Of a stretch of 64,000 nt of DNA, positions 1 to 8,268 are shown piece after piece. Position numbers and translations under genes: made by a program. Position 1 is the first letter of the stretch, and every line of letters begins with the position of its first letter. This stretch comes from Candidatus Krumholzibacteriota bacterium (GTDB taxonomy: Bacteria; Krumholzibacteriota; Krumholzibacteriia; Krumholzibacteriales; Krumholzibacteriaceae): NCBI GenBank assembly GCA_016933255.1, contig JAFGBF010000030.1:58441-122440 (forward strand), given 5' to 3'. Below the pieces are notes generated by a model. The model was not told the DNA's origin. It did no database searches and saw only the letters and a program-made list of their open reading frames with translations.

Positions 1-490
1 CGACATTTATATCTTTCTGAAAAAGGCCGAGATTGACTCGCGAAGTGGAGATGTAGTAGACGTCGCCGAGTTCCCCGTCTTTTATGAGTTTTTTTATCTT
101 GTTGACCGCTGCTGTATAGACGAATGTGTGTCCAACCATAAGGGTCTTCTTCATCTTATCCGCTATATCTACAAGTTTCACGCCCTCTTCGACATTCTGC
201 GTCAGAGGCTTCTCGCAGAAGACATGCTTGCCAGCCTCAAGAGCTTCAGCAGCAAGCTTATAATGAGTGGAGACCGGTGTCGCTATGACGACCGCATCGA
301 TATCGGAATCTTCGATAATATCCCTGTAATCCTGTGTAATAGCGACTGAAGGATAAAGTTTCTTCATGTGCTCGATGCGCTTCAGTTCAAGATCGGAACA
401 GATCTTGACTTCGGCGTCGTCGAGAGCTGAAAAGTTCCTTATGAGATTAGGTCCCCAATACCCGCAGCCAATGACTCCTACTTTGAGCAA
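1..490 (-). CDS. Gfo/Idh/MocA-family oxidoreductase, N-terminal part (cut by window edge)
   Basis: NAD(P)-dependent sugar dehydrogenase of the Gfo/Idh/MocA family; only about 163 residues of the usual 320-350 lie in the window and the C-terminus runs off the left edge. The frame is open from a TTG at 490 preceded by GGAGA. It shows the Rossmann motif VGVIGCGYWGPN near the N-terminus and the family motif CEKPLT, followed by the start of the substrate domain (YYISTSRVNLGLFQKD). It sits 15 bp upstream of a sugar transferase, so it probably makes an oxidised nucleotide sugar for a surface glycan. WbpB-like and GnnA-like dehydrogenases are the closest ideas, but the substrate cannot be told from this fragment. 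Confidence 0.85.
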   Translation of the reverse strand, partial: MLKVGVIGCGYWGPNLIRNFSALDDAEVKICSDLELKRIEHMKKLYPSVAITQDYRDIIEDSDIDAVVIATPVSTHYKLAAEALEAGKHVFCEKPLTQNVEEGVKLVDIADKMKKTLMVGHTFVYTAAVNKIKKLIKDGELGDVYYISTSRVNLGLFQKDINV

Positions 491-505
491 TGTATCTCCG
501 TCCTG

Positions 506-1243
506 TTAATAGCCTCCCGTACCGGCTAACATGACCGGAACGGTCTTGATCATTATATTGAGGTCCATCTTGAGCGACCAGTGTTCAATATAATAGAGGT
601 CGAGCATCACCATCTCCTGAAAAGGAACAGTACTCCTTCCGCTGACTTGCCAGAGACCCGTAAGGCCGGGCTTGATCTTTACCCGCAACTTATGCCAGTC
701 ATCGTAATGTTCATACTCATATTCCATAGGCGGTCTCGGTCCCACCACGCTCATCTCGTTCCTGAGAATATTTATGAACTGCGGCAGCTCGTCAAGGCTT
801 GTTCTTCTGAGAAAGCCTCCTATCGCCGTAATGCGCGGGTCATCAACAATCTTATAGAGGGCCACAGCTTCCCCGTCAAGTGAAGTTTGGGGTTCCTGCC
901 CCTGGATGTAATTCTGGGTAAATTCCCGATGGATGGAATCATCGCAGCCGATCTTCATAGAACGGAACTTATAAAGAAAAAACGGTCTGCCGTTCTCGCC
1001 GACTCTCCGCTGTTTAAAAAAGACAGGACCTCTGGAAGTCAGCTTGATCAGCAACCCGATCGCCAGAAAAAACGGAAAACCAAGAACCAGCACTGCCAGT
1101 GATACCGCAACATCGATGGATCGCTTCAATACCCTTTCAAGCGCACTCCTGCCGCGTGCCTCAAGCAGAGTCCTCTCTCCAACCGGGTCTGCGAGATTCC
1201 GAGTCTTCATGGTGTTATCCAGGGCCAGTGAATACTTTCTCAT
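506..1243 (-). CDS. Initiating sugar-1-phosphate transferase (bacterial sugar transferase, PglC/WcaJ core)
   Basis: Transfers a sugar-1-phosphate from a nucleotide sugar to undecaprenyl phosphate, the first membrane step of surface glycan assembly. The 245-aa protein is the compact form: a single hydrophobic re-entrant or TM helix around residues 44-67, then [11 protein letters not shown] and YKFRSM, the catalytic Asp151-Glu152 pair in [26 protein letters not shown] and a C-terminal helix. It lacks the extra N-terminal TM bundle of long WcaJ/WbaP proteins. Neighbours are an aminotransferase upstream and an oxidoreductase downstream. No strong Shine-Dalgarno is visible at this start, and a later ATG at 1210 is possible. 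A second family member lies at 23409-24101. Confidence 0.9.
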   Translation of the reverse strand: MRKYSLALDNTMKTRNLADPVGERTLLEARGRSALERVLKRSIDVAVSLAVLVLGFPFFLAIGLLIKLTSRGPVFFKQRRVGENGRPFFLYKFRSMKIGCDDSIHREFTQNYIQGQEPQTSLDGEAVALYKIVDDPRITAIGGFLRRTSLDELPQFINILRNEMSVVGPRPPMEYEYEHYDDWHKLRVKIKPGLTGLWQVSGRSTVPFQEMVMLDLYYIEHWSLKMDLNIMIKTVPVMLAGTGGY

Positions 1244-1329
1244 CGTTGTATCGTCCCGTCCCAGTTCCTACTTCAGTATATTTCCTTAACTATTAACCTA
1301 AGGCCCCCTCCTTGATTAATTCCATTCGG

Positions 1330-2436
1330 TCATTGCTTCTCGCATTCGAGAAGCACTTTGCAGACATGATCCACCTTCTCAAGTTCAAGCTCGGGAAACA
1401 TCGGAAGCGTAATACCTGTTCTCATCAGACGCTCGGAGACTGGAAAATCTCCTTCGGAAAGACCGAGATGTTTAAAAGCGGGCTGAAGATGGATCGGTAC
1501 GGGGTAATGCTGCCCCCATCCGATCCCGGCATCGGAAAGCGCTTTTCCAACTGCTTCCTTCTCGGCAGATCCGATCGCGAAAAGATGATATACCGGCTTA
1601 CAGTCTTTATGCTCGGAGGCCAGCCAGTATCCTGTTCCCTCAAGATTCTGCTGGTATCTCTTTGCGAGTGTCCGCCGTTTCTCATTCCATTCATCAAGAT
1701 ATTTCAGTTTGACTCCCAGGACAGCGGCCTGGATAGAGTGCAGCCTGTAGTTATGACCTATCTCACTATGTACGTTCTTGGTTATCTGTCCATGGTGCCT
1801 TAACCCCTTCATCCGCTTGAGCAGCTCTTCGTCATCCGTCGTAACCGCACCACCCTCACCGAATGAACCCAGGTTCTTGCTGGGATAGAAGGAAAAAGCC
1901 GCCGCGTCGCCCAGCGACCCAGCCCTTTTTCCTTTGTAATAGGCGCCGTGAGCCTGGCAGGAATCCTCTATGACTTTCAATCCATGCTTTTTAGCTATCT
2001 CCATTATCGGATCCATATCGCAGCACTGGCCGAACAGATGGACCGGAATAATAGCTTTTGTATTTTCGGTAATCGCATTCTCTAGCTGTGTATAGTCCAT
2101 AAGCGCCGTATCTTCAAAGACATCTACAAGGACAGGTCTGGCCCCTGTGATCGCAATTGCTTCGACAGTGGCGATGAAGGTGTTTGCGACGGTAATGACT
2201 TCGTCACCCGGCCCGATATGATAACCGAGAAGGGCGAGAACGAGTGCTGAAGTCCCACTGCTTGCCCCCGCGCAGAATTTTGTCCCGCAAAATCCGGAAA
2301 AGTCACTTTCAAATCTGTCAAGTGCCGGACCCAGTACAAACGCCGTATTATCGATAACTTCGCCAATAGCAGCGTCTATCTCCGCCCTGACCTTGCCGGT
2401 CTGTTCGCTGAGACTAAAAAACGGTACTTTGCTCAT
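1330..2436 (-). CDS. DegT/DnrJ/EryC1/StrS-family PLP sugar aminotransferase
   Basis: Transaminates a keto nucleotide sugar using pyridoxal phosphate. I chose the ATG at 2436 (368 aa) because GGAAGAGG lies 7-8 bp upstream and the protein then begins MSKVPFFSL as in the family. The longer frame from 2508 would start upstream of a consensus extended -10 box at 2489-2497. The PLP lysine is Lys187 in FSFYPSKNLGSFGEGGA, and the substrate signature FVLGPALDRFE and RHHGQ are present. The general pattern resembles WbpE-type UDP-sugar aminotransferases. With the Gfo/Idh enzyme at 1-490 it could form a dehydrogenase/aminotransferase pair making a diamino or acylamino sugar; that pairing is inference. 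Confidence 0.88.
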   Translation of the reverse strand: MSKVPFFSLSEQTGKVRAEIDAAIGEVIDNTAFVLGPALDRFESDFSGFCGTKFCAGASSGTSALVLALLGYHIGPGDEVITVANTFIATVEAIAITGARPVLVDVFEDTALMDYTQLENAITENTKAIIPVHLFGQCCDMDPIMEIAKKHGLKVIEDSCQAHGAYYKGKRAGSLGDAAAFSFYPSKNLGSFGEGGAVTTDDEELLKRMKGLRHHGQITKNVHSEIGHNYRLHSIQAAVLGVKLKYLDEWNEKRRTLAKRYQQNLEGTGYWLASEHKDCKPVYHLFAIGSAEKEAVGKALSDAGIGWGQHYPVPIHLQPAFKHLGLSEGDFPVSERLMRTGITLPMFPELELEKVDHVCKVLLECEKQ

Positions 2437-2488
2437 ATATATGCCTCTTCCGATCCATAAAAAGAATACCCCACGCCCAAGTTCATAA

Positions 2489-2497
2489 ATTATATCA
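2489..2497 (-). promoter_or_regulatory. Extended -10 promoter for the DegT aminotransferase
   Basis: On the minus strand TGATATAAT is a perfect extended -10 (TGn-TATAAT). No good -35 is visible at 17 bp. Transcription from about 2482 would give a roughly 45-nt leader before the ATG at 2436 and would exclude the longer start at 2508. Confidence 0.5.
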
Positions 2498-2596
2498 CTT
2501 TTCAGCAATTATTACTACCCCATATTTAAAATTGAGTATATATTCAGGGTCATATCGAGCCGCCCTCTTTTAGGCGGACAGGTATAAATTGTGTAA

Positions 2597-2625
2597 TTGA
2601 TATATTCTCAATGTTTTGATTTAAT
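2597..2625 (+). promoter_or_regulatory. Sigma70-type promoter immediately ahead of the GT4 gene
   Basis: TTGATA (2597-2602), 17-bp spacer, TTTAAT (2620-2625); each hexamer matches five of six consensus bases. Only 8 bases separate the -10 from the ATG at 2634, so the mRNA would be leaderless or nearly so. No Shine-Dalgarno precedes that ATG. Confidence 0.5.
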
Positions 2626-2633
2626 ACTACATT

Positions 2634-3698
2634 ATGAGGATTCTGCTGATATCTGAAGAGATCACCTCAAGTCCATCGGAAGGGCTTCTTGTCTTTACGA
2701 TGCATATCTGCCGGTATCTTGCCGAAAGGCACGAAGTTACCCTTCTTCATAAAACCGGCTCACCGGACCCCGCACTTGAATCATACCCCCTGCTCAGCGG
2801 CAGATTTCATTTCAGCATCGAACTGAGGCGATTCTACAGAGAAAGGGATTTCGATCTCATCATATACATCCCTTCTTCCGGAATAACCGCCATGGGAATG
2901 ATAAGGTCCAATATAATCAGGATCTCATCCTCGACACCTCTTATGCTTATAGGCCTGCAGTCTCGCACCATAAGCGCCGTACACAGATACGCTGCCCTCT
3001 TCCGTCCCCCGGATATCATCCTTTCGCCGGTCAGCAGGATGAGAAAGGAACTGGATGAGTACGGTTATCATACTGAATATATCATGCCTGGATTTGATGA
3101 GAGACTCTTCAAGCCAGCCGAGCTGGGGGAGAAAATCCGACTTAGGAAAAAATACGGCTTTCCGGAAAACAAGTTTCTGGTTCTTCATGTCGGCCATATA
3201 AAAGAGAGCAGAAATCTTCAGACATTCTTGCGCTACAGGGATTGGGGAAACGATATACTTCCCGTGATAAAAGGCGGGGAAGTCGACCCCACCTGGAGGA
3301 ACAGGCTGAGAATGGCCGGCATCATAGTCATAGACGAATATACGGACGACATACATGAACTTTACCAGGCATGCGATCTCTATCTTTTTCCCGTATCATC
3401 GAACCTGGGGGCACTTGAGTTTCCCCTTTCAGTGATCGAGGCCGCGGCATGTAATCTTCCTACCCTGACAACCAGGTTCGGAGCTCTTCCCGAAATATTG
3501 AAAGAAAGCGAAGGATATCTGTATTATGATGAATCTACGGAGATCCGGGAAAAGATAAGGACGCTCCGAAAGTCCCGGCCGGAGACATCGCATCTGGTCA
3601 GTAAGTTCTCCTGGAATAACGTTTTCGACAGATTTCTCGAACCTCATTTCGAGCTGCTTCTCAAAAAGAAGGAAAGGCAAAATAACAATGACCTCTAA
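2634..3698 (+). CDS. Family 4-type glycosyltransferase (GT-B fold)
   Basis: Predicted cytoplasmic glycosyltransferase of 354 aa adding a sugar to a lipid-linked glycan. The N-terminal half begins MRILLISEEI as in GT-B enzymes. The C-terminal donor domain has FLVLHVGHIKESRN and the E-x7-E type motif EFPLSVIEAAACNLPT followed by TRFGALPEIL. The next gene overlaps its end by 11 bp, so the two are probably co-transcribed with the genes up to rmlD. The start has no Shine-Dalgarno and a promoter lies directly upstream. Acceptor and donor are unknown. Confidence 0.85.
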   Translation: MRILLISEEITSSPSEGLLVFTMHICRYLAERHEVTLLHKTGSPDPALESYPLLSGRFHFSIELRRFYRERDFDLIIYIPSSGITAMGMIRSNIIRISSSTPLMLIGLQSRTISAVHRYAALFRPPDIILSPVSRMRKELDEYGYHTEYIMPGFDERLFKPAELGEKIRLRKKYGFPENKFLVLHVGHIKESRNLQTFLRYRDWGNDILPVIKGGEVDPTWRNRLRMAGIIVIDEYTDDIHELYQACDLYLFPVSSNLGALEFPLSVIEAAACNLPTLTTRFGALPEILKESEGYLYYDESTEIREKIRTLRKSRPETSHLVSKFSWNNVFDRFLEPHFELLLKKKERQNNNDL

Positions 3699-4392
3699 GG
3701 TGTTTGATCCTAAAGTCCAGGGCAGGCCGGGGATCCTTGTTCTTAGCGGCCTCGATGGAACTGGAAAATCTTCTCAGGCGGAGATACTCTCCGGCAGGCT
3801 TGTTTCTGAAGGGATCAAAGTCAACATTGTCTGGAATAGATGGAAACCTTTTTTCAGCGCTCCGATCATCCGCATGGCGCGGCGGACTCTCAGCAGAGAA
3901 GAAAACGCGCAGCTAGCAGACTACTCCAATTTTACAGCCGCAAAAAAAGAAAAGATGCAGAGTCCACTCAAAAGGTCGCTCTGGCAGGTGATGGTCTGGG
4001 GCGAATACGCCCTTCAGGCGAACCTCAGGCTCTTTTTTCACAACTATCCCTATCTGGGCATAATATCCGACAGATATGTTTTCGATACCCTTGTAGATAT
4101 GGCTGTTAATTTTTCCATACCCCCTTCAAGACTCAATGAATTATCCGAGAACCGGCTCTTCGGATTATTTCCCCGGCCTTCCTCTGTCATCGTCTTTGAT
4201 ATCGATCCCGACAAAGGCGCGATGCGCAAGAGTGACGGGACGCCCGCAGAATATCTTGCCGACAGAAGAGAGCTATATCTTGAGATAGCCCGTATTACCG
4301 GCGCATCTGTCATCGACAGTTCTCTGCCGATTGGCGAGATAGCTGATCAGGTCTGGGATATTACAGCCGAATGGAGAGACTCGCTGAGATAG
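3688..4392 (+). CDS. Thymidylate-kinase-like P-loop nucleotide kinase
   Basis: A 234-aa P-loop kinase of the dTMP-kinase superfamily. It has the Walker A GLDGTGKSSQ (residues 21-30), the DRY-type substrate motif ISDRYVFDTLVD and a LID-like segment DGTPAEYLADRRELY. It is somewhat longer than a housekeeping Tmk and is embedded between a glycosyltransferase (11-bp overlap) and a phosphatase-superfamily gene. That context fits the TMPK-like kinases often found in polysaccharide loci rather than the essential Tmk. The role may be dTMP supply for dTDP-sugars (the rml genes follow) or phosphorylation of another small molecule; both are inference. Confidence 0.8.
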   Translation: MTSKVFDPKVQGRPGILVLSGLDGTGKSSQAEILSGRLVSEGIKVNIVWNRWKPFFSAPIIRMARRTLSREENAQLADYSNFTAAKKEKMQSPLKRSLWQVMVWGEYALQANLRLFFHNYPYLGIISDRYVFDTLVDMAVNFSIPPSRLNELSENRLFGLFPRPSSVIVFDIDPDKGAMRKSDGTPAEYLADRRELYLEIARITGASVIDSSLPIGEIADQVWDITAEWRDSLR

Positions 4393-4419
4393 CACGCACT
4401 GTTTGACGGGAGATACGAT

Positions 4420-5943
4420 ATGCAGCGGCTTGTGGTAATTGGAATCGATGGAATGGACTGGCTCGTGACAAAGCCGCTTCTCTCCCGTATGCCGTCGCTG
4501 CAGAAAATCGCTGGTTCTGGCTTCGCCGGAGAGATGCCTGCCATATTCCCCCCCGACAGTATCCCTTCCTGGATCTCTATTTTTACCGGTATGGACCCAA
4601 GCGGACACGGCATCCTTGAGACGATCGATTATTTCAAAAAGGACGCCCGGGAGTTTACAGTCGACACAGGTGCTTTCAGGGGAAAGACATTCTGGGACAA
4701 AACTTCCGCTCTCGGGAAGAAAGTAATAGTCGTCAACCCACTGATGGCTTATCCGCCATGGAAGGTCAATGGCGTAATGGCCTCAGGCCCGGTCTTTATA
4801 TCAGGGGATGCCTCTGCCTATCCGCCCGAGGTCGAGGATTCAATAGAGCTGCCTCCTCTCGGCGGAATAGTCGATTTCCCCGAAAAGAGCGAATTGAAGG
4901 ATTTTTATGAAAAGACAAAAGAAGAGACATGGGCGATCACCGATTTTACCGCAAGATTGATGGAGTCGAGAGAATGGGACCTTACTTTCGTCACCCTTCT
5001 TACTATGGACAGGATCTGTCATTTTTTCTGGCGCTACTATGACAGGGAAGATCCAACTCACCCCGGGGAAAATTCTTTAAGCGGGATCATACCTGATTTT
5101 CACGTATTTATTGACAAATGTATCGGCAGGCTTGTCGAAGCTTCAGATGAAAATACCTCATTTTTGATAATCAGCGACCACGGCCACGCGATGCGTCCTC
5201 CCCTCCTCTTTAATCTGAATCAGCTTCTGATGGACCACGGACTCCTTGAAAGCAGGATCAAAGGCCCTAAATTATTCAGTCCCCGGTATCATCTCGAAAG
5301 AACGAAGAATATCATCCTCGAGACGCTTCATCGCCTCGACATGGAGGATCTCTCGTACAGGCTGGCCCATATATTCCCGTGGACGAGAAAACTCAAGAAA
5401 AAAGATTTTATGACAAGCAGTCAAAATAATGTAGCTACGGCTTCCGGTTTCGGCGGAACAAATCCTTTCGGAGGAATAGAGATATCCAGGGAGAGATGCC
5501 TTGAAGAATCGCTCGATTATGAGGAGACGAGGGAGAAAGTGATCCGTATCATCCTCGACCTCAGAGACAGGAATGGAAATCCGTATTTCCTCTGGGCAAA
5601 GCGCAGGGAAGAGATGTTCAGCGGCCCATTCACGGATAAATTCCCCGACATACTTTACGAGATGAAGCCTGAATACGGCACAAACTGGTCGGTCCATCTG
5701 CCTCTTGTGACGCTAAACCCGAGACACAGAAAAATATCCGGCGGACACAGAAAAAACAGTGTTTTGATATTCGGCCCGGCCAACGGCTGGAAAATCATCG
5801 AAAATAATATAAGGTCGGTGAATATAGCTCCTTCGGTCCTTTCTTTCTTTTCAGGCGTCTCCGACCAGGAACCGCGACTTAGAGAGAGATCATTCCTCGG
5901 CAGGATTGAAAAGGATCCGGATGCTTCCGCTGACGGTGATTAG
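4420..5943 (+). CDS. Alkaline-phosphatase-superfamily phosphodiesterase/nucleotide pyrophosphatase
   Basis: A 507-aa member of the type I phosphodiesterase/nucleotide pyrophosphatase branch (PF01663-like). The metal-site pattern is visible: Asp10 in VIGIDGMDW, a candidate nucleophile serine (Ser47 or Ser50) in PPDSIPSWISIFTG, Asp197/His201 in LTMDRICHFFW, Asp253-His254 in ISDHGH and a late His in SGGHRKNSV. No signal peptide is evident, so it probably acts in the cytoplasm. The start has GGGAG 7 bp upstream. Such enzymes recur in bacterial glycan loci and may hydrolyse or transfer phosphoryl groups on nucleotide sugars or lipid-linked intermediates; the substrate is unknown. A second superfamily member is at 17053-18189. 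Confidence 0.85.
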   Translation: MQRLVVIGIDGMDWLVTKPLLSRMPSLQKIAGSGFAGEMPAIFPPDSIPSWISIFTGMDPSGHGILETIDYFKKDAREFTVDTGAFRGKTFWDKTSALGKKVIVVNPLMAYPPWKVNGVMASGPVFISGDASAYPPEVEDSIELPPLGGIVDFPEKSELKDFYEKTKEETWAITDFTARLMESREWDLTFVTLLTMDRICHFFWRYYDREDPTHPGENSLSGIIPDFHVFIDKCIGRLVEASDENTSFLIISDHGHAMRPPLLFNLNQLLMDHGLLESRIKGPKLFSPRYHLERTKNIILETLHRLDMEDLSYRLAHIFPWTRKLKKKDFMTSSQNNVATASGFGGTNPFGGIEISRERCLEESLDYEETREKVIRIILDLRDRNGNPYFLWAKRREEMFSGPFTDKFPDILYEMKPEYGTNWSVHLPLVTLNPRHRKISGGHRKNSVLIFGPANGWKIIENNIRSVNIAPSVLSFFSGVSDQEPRLRERSFLGRIEKDPDASADGD

Positions 5944-6024
5944 CCGCGGCGCTTGACATTTGCTCCGCATAGATTTAGAGTCTCAGACCTGAGGGCAGCA
6001 CAGCCCGTTACACGGAGGATTATC

Positions 6025-6480
6025 ATGATTGACGGCGTATCTGTAAAGGAACTGAAAGTCATCCCGGATGAAAGAGGCCGCCTGATGGAGATCTTAAGAT
6101 CGGATGATCAGGAATATTCAGAATTTGGCCAGGTGTATATGACGACCTGCTATGAGGGCGTTGTCAAAGGCTGGCATTTTCACAAAAAACAGACCGATTA
6201 CATGGCGGTGGTCAGTGGTATGATGAAGATCGTACTATATGATTCAAGAGAAGATTCACCGACCTACAGGGAAGTAAACGAGATCTTCGCCGGTGAGTTC
6301 AATCCGGTCAGGGTAAAGATCCCGCCGGGCGTCTGCCACGGATTTAAATGCATCAGTCCCGGTGAAGCTGTGGTCATCAACACCGTAACACAGCCTTATT
6401 CCTATAACGATCCGGACGAGTTCAGAATAGACCCGCACAAGAACGACATACCCTACGACTGGGACCGCAAGGACGGTTGA
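6025..6480 (+). CDS. rfbC: dTDP-4-dehydrorhamnose 3,5-epimerase-like cupin (RmlC family)
   Basis: A 151-aa cupin of the RmlC family, which epimerises C3 and C5 of dTDP-4-keto-6-deoxyglucose on the way to dTDP-L-rhamnose. I chose the ATG at 6025 because GGAGG lies 6 bp upstream and homologues begin at about this point (MIDGVSVKELKVIPDERG); the frame itself is open from 5953. Visible motifs are VKGWHFHKKQTDYM (the catalytic-His region, KGWHFH instead of the classical RGLHYQ) and PPGVCHGF. The protein is shorter than the about 180 aa of classical RmlC, so a related epimerase or isomerase activity is possible. rmlD follows after 13 bp. Confidence 0.8.
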   Translation: MIDGVSVKELKVIPDERGRLMEILRSDDQEYSEFGQVYMTTCYEGVVKGWHFHKKQTDYMAVVSGMMKIVLYDSREDSPTYREVNEIFAGEFNPVRVKIPPGVCHGFKCISPGEAVVINTVTQPYSYNDPDEFRIDPHKNDIPYDWDRKDG

Positions 6481-6493
6481 TCAGGAGAGGCTG

Positions 6494-7345
6494 ATGAAGC
6501 GCATTTACGTTACCGGTTCCCGGGGAATGCTCGGGAAGGCTCTCGTACCTCTTCTTAACCTTGAATATGAGGTTCGGGCTACCGACCTGCCTGAATATGA
6601 CATAAGGGATGGATCGTCGATAATCGGGGATATCGTCTCCTTCTCTCCCGATTATATCTTTCACCTTGCATCGATGACGGATGTAGATGGATGCGAAATA
6701 GATCCTGATCAGGCTTATCTCTCGAATACGGTCGGAACGCGAAATGTAGCTCTGGCGTCAAAGGAAACGGACGCCGTGATGATATATATAAGTACAGGCA
6801 TGATCTATAACGGCAGGAAAAAGTACCCTTATATCGAATACGACAGGCCTGATCCGGTCAACGTCTACGGCTCCACGAAATACCAGGGAGAGCTGGAGAT
6901 CCGGAAACTGCTTAAAAAATTCTATATTTTTAACACCTGCTGGGTATTCGGCGGAGGAAAAGAAGATAAGAAATTTGTGCAGAAGATCCTCAAGCTCGCA
7001 GGTGAGAATAAAACTCTTAAGATCGTCGATGATAAGATCGGTTCGCCGACATACACCCTCGACCTCGCCAGGACGATCATCGATCTTATAGAAACCGGGC
7101 AATACGGGCGGTACCATTGCGTGAACGAGGGAACCGTCACGCGTTTCGGACTGGCGAAAAAGATTCTTGAGATAGCCGGAATATCCGGATGCGAGTTGAT
7201 ACCGGTCTGTTCGGATGAGTTCGTTCTGGCAGCGCCCCGTCCTTATATGGAAGGAATGATAAATTACAGGACGATGCTTATGGGGTTACAGCCTATGAGG
7301 CCCTGGGAAGATGCTCTTGAAGAATATATCAAAGACCCGGCCTGA
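6494..7345 (+). CDS. rfbD: dTDP-4-dehydrorhamnose reductase
   Basis: Reduces dTDP-4-dehydro-L-rhamnose to dTDP-L-rhamnose with NAD(P)H. The 283-aa SDR-extended protein has the N-terminal Rossmann motif VTGSRGMLGKAL, the catalytic YxxxK in NVYGSTKYQGE, and the family motifs HLASMTDVDGCE and RYHCVNEG. Length and motif order match RmlD. A good ribosome site (AGGAGAGG) precedes the ATG. It is the last gene of a plus-strand run starting at 2634 and faces the convergent rmlA 14 bp further on. Confidence 0.87.
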   Translation: MKRIYVTGSRGMLGKALVPLLNLEYEVRATDLPEYDIRDGSSIIGDIVSFSPDYIFHLASMTDVDGCEIDPDQAYLSNTVGTRNVALASKETDAVMIYISTGMIYNGRKKYPYIEYDRPDPVNVYGSTKYQGELEIRKLLKKFYIFNTCWVFGGGKEDKKFVQKILKLAGENKTLKIVDDKIGSPTYTLDLARTIIDLIETGQYGRYHCVNEGTVTRFGLAKKILEIAGISGCELIPVCSDEFVLAAPRPYMEGMINYRTMLMGLQPMRPWEDALEEYIKDPA

Positions 7346-7359
7346 TCATCGGATCCAGT

Positions 7360-8088
7360 CTATAGCTTATTGGCGCCTGTCTTCTCAACGAGATTACTCG
7401 CCTTGTGAAGAGAAGAGAAAGTACCTGCGTCGGTCCACCAGCCCTCCAGGATATCCCATGCAAGTTCGCCTCGGTCTATATACGCGTTATTGACGTCGGT
7501 GATCTCAAGTTCGCCCCTTTTGGAAGGCTTCAGCGTCTTTATGATATCGAAGACCGTATTGTCATACATATATATACCGGTTACCGCGTATTTTGATTTC
7601 GGTTCAGACGGTTTCTCCTCGATCTTTACTACTCGGTCTCCTTCGAGGACAGGGACTCCGAATCTTTCAGGATCGGAAACTTCCTTTAGGATTATCCTCG
7701 CGCCTTTTTCGGTCTTACGGAACCGCTCGACCGAATCTGCTATATTAGTCTCGATTATATTGTCGCCAAGCACCACACATATACTCTCATCTCCGGCAAA
7801 ATATTCCGCGAGTCTAAGAGCCTCCGCGATCCCTCCCTCACCCTCCTGATACGTGTAATTGATATGAGCAAGTCCGAATTCGCTCCCGTTACCCAGCAAT
7901 CTGAGAAAATCACCTGCGTGATTGCCTCCGGTAACCAGCAGAATATCATGTATGCCGGCATTTATCAGTGTCTGTATCGGGTAAAATATCATCGGTTTGT
8001 CAAATACGGGAAGAAGATGCTTGTTTGTTATCTTCGTCAGAGGGAGCAGTCTAGAGCCAAGCCCCCCCGCAAGAATTACACCTTTCAT
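7360..8088 (-). CDS. rfbA: Glucose-1-phosphate thymidylyltransferase
   Basis: Makes dTDP-glucose from dTTP and glucose-1-phosphate, the entry step to dTDP-rhamnose. The 242-aa protein starts with the nucleotidyltransferase signature ILAGGLGSRLLPLTKITNKH and carries VLGDNI, the sugar-binding EKPSEPKS and the late WWTDAGTF. It is shorter than the roughly 290-aa enterobacterial RmlA and resembles the short form. GGAG precedes the ATG. It is transcribed opposite to rmlD from its own promoter (8120-8148). rmlB, the missing pathway step, is not in the window. Confidence 0.88.
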   Translation of the reverse strand: MKGVILAGGLGSRLLPLTKITNKHLLPVFDKPMIFYPIQTLINAGIHDILLVTGGNHAGDFLRLLGNGSEFGLAHINYTYQEGEGGIAEALRLAEYFAGDESICVVLGDNIIETNIADSVERFRKTEKGARIILKEVSDPERFGVPVLEGDRVVKIEEKPSEPKSKYAVTGIYMYDNTVFDIIKTLKPSKRGELEITDVNNAYIDRGELAWDILEGWWTDAGTFSSLHKASNLVEKTGANKL

Positions 8089-8119
8089 TATTTCTCCTTT
8101 TCATCGCAAGCCGACGCGA

Positions 8120-8148
8120 AGTCTACCACCGGGTCTCAATCAAATCAA
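8120..8148 (-). promoter_or_regulatory. Candidate promoter of rmlA
   Basis: On the minus strand TTGATT (8148-8143), 17-bp spacer, TAGACT (8125-8120), about 32 bp upstream of the rmlA start at 8088. The rest of the divergent gap (8089-8268) shows no convincing plus-strand promoter. Confidence 0.4.
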
Positions 8149-8268
8149 GAGATACCTTCGGAGGGATCATCAGGCCGGGCCGAAATCACGAATATCCTTT
8201 CCAAAAAATCGATCACCTGTTAGTGTCTTTCAGTCTGCTGCGATAGTGAACGATATCTGGAGGAAATC

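Noticed and set aside
2437..2508. N-terminal extension of the DegT aminotransferase
   Set aside because: The in-frame start at 2508 lies upstream of a consensus extended -10 box, and the extra residues do not match the family.
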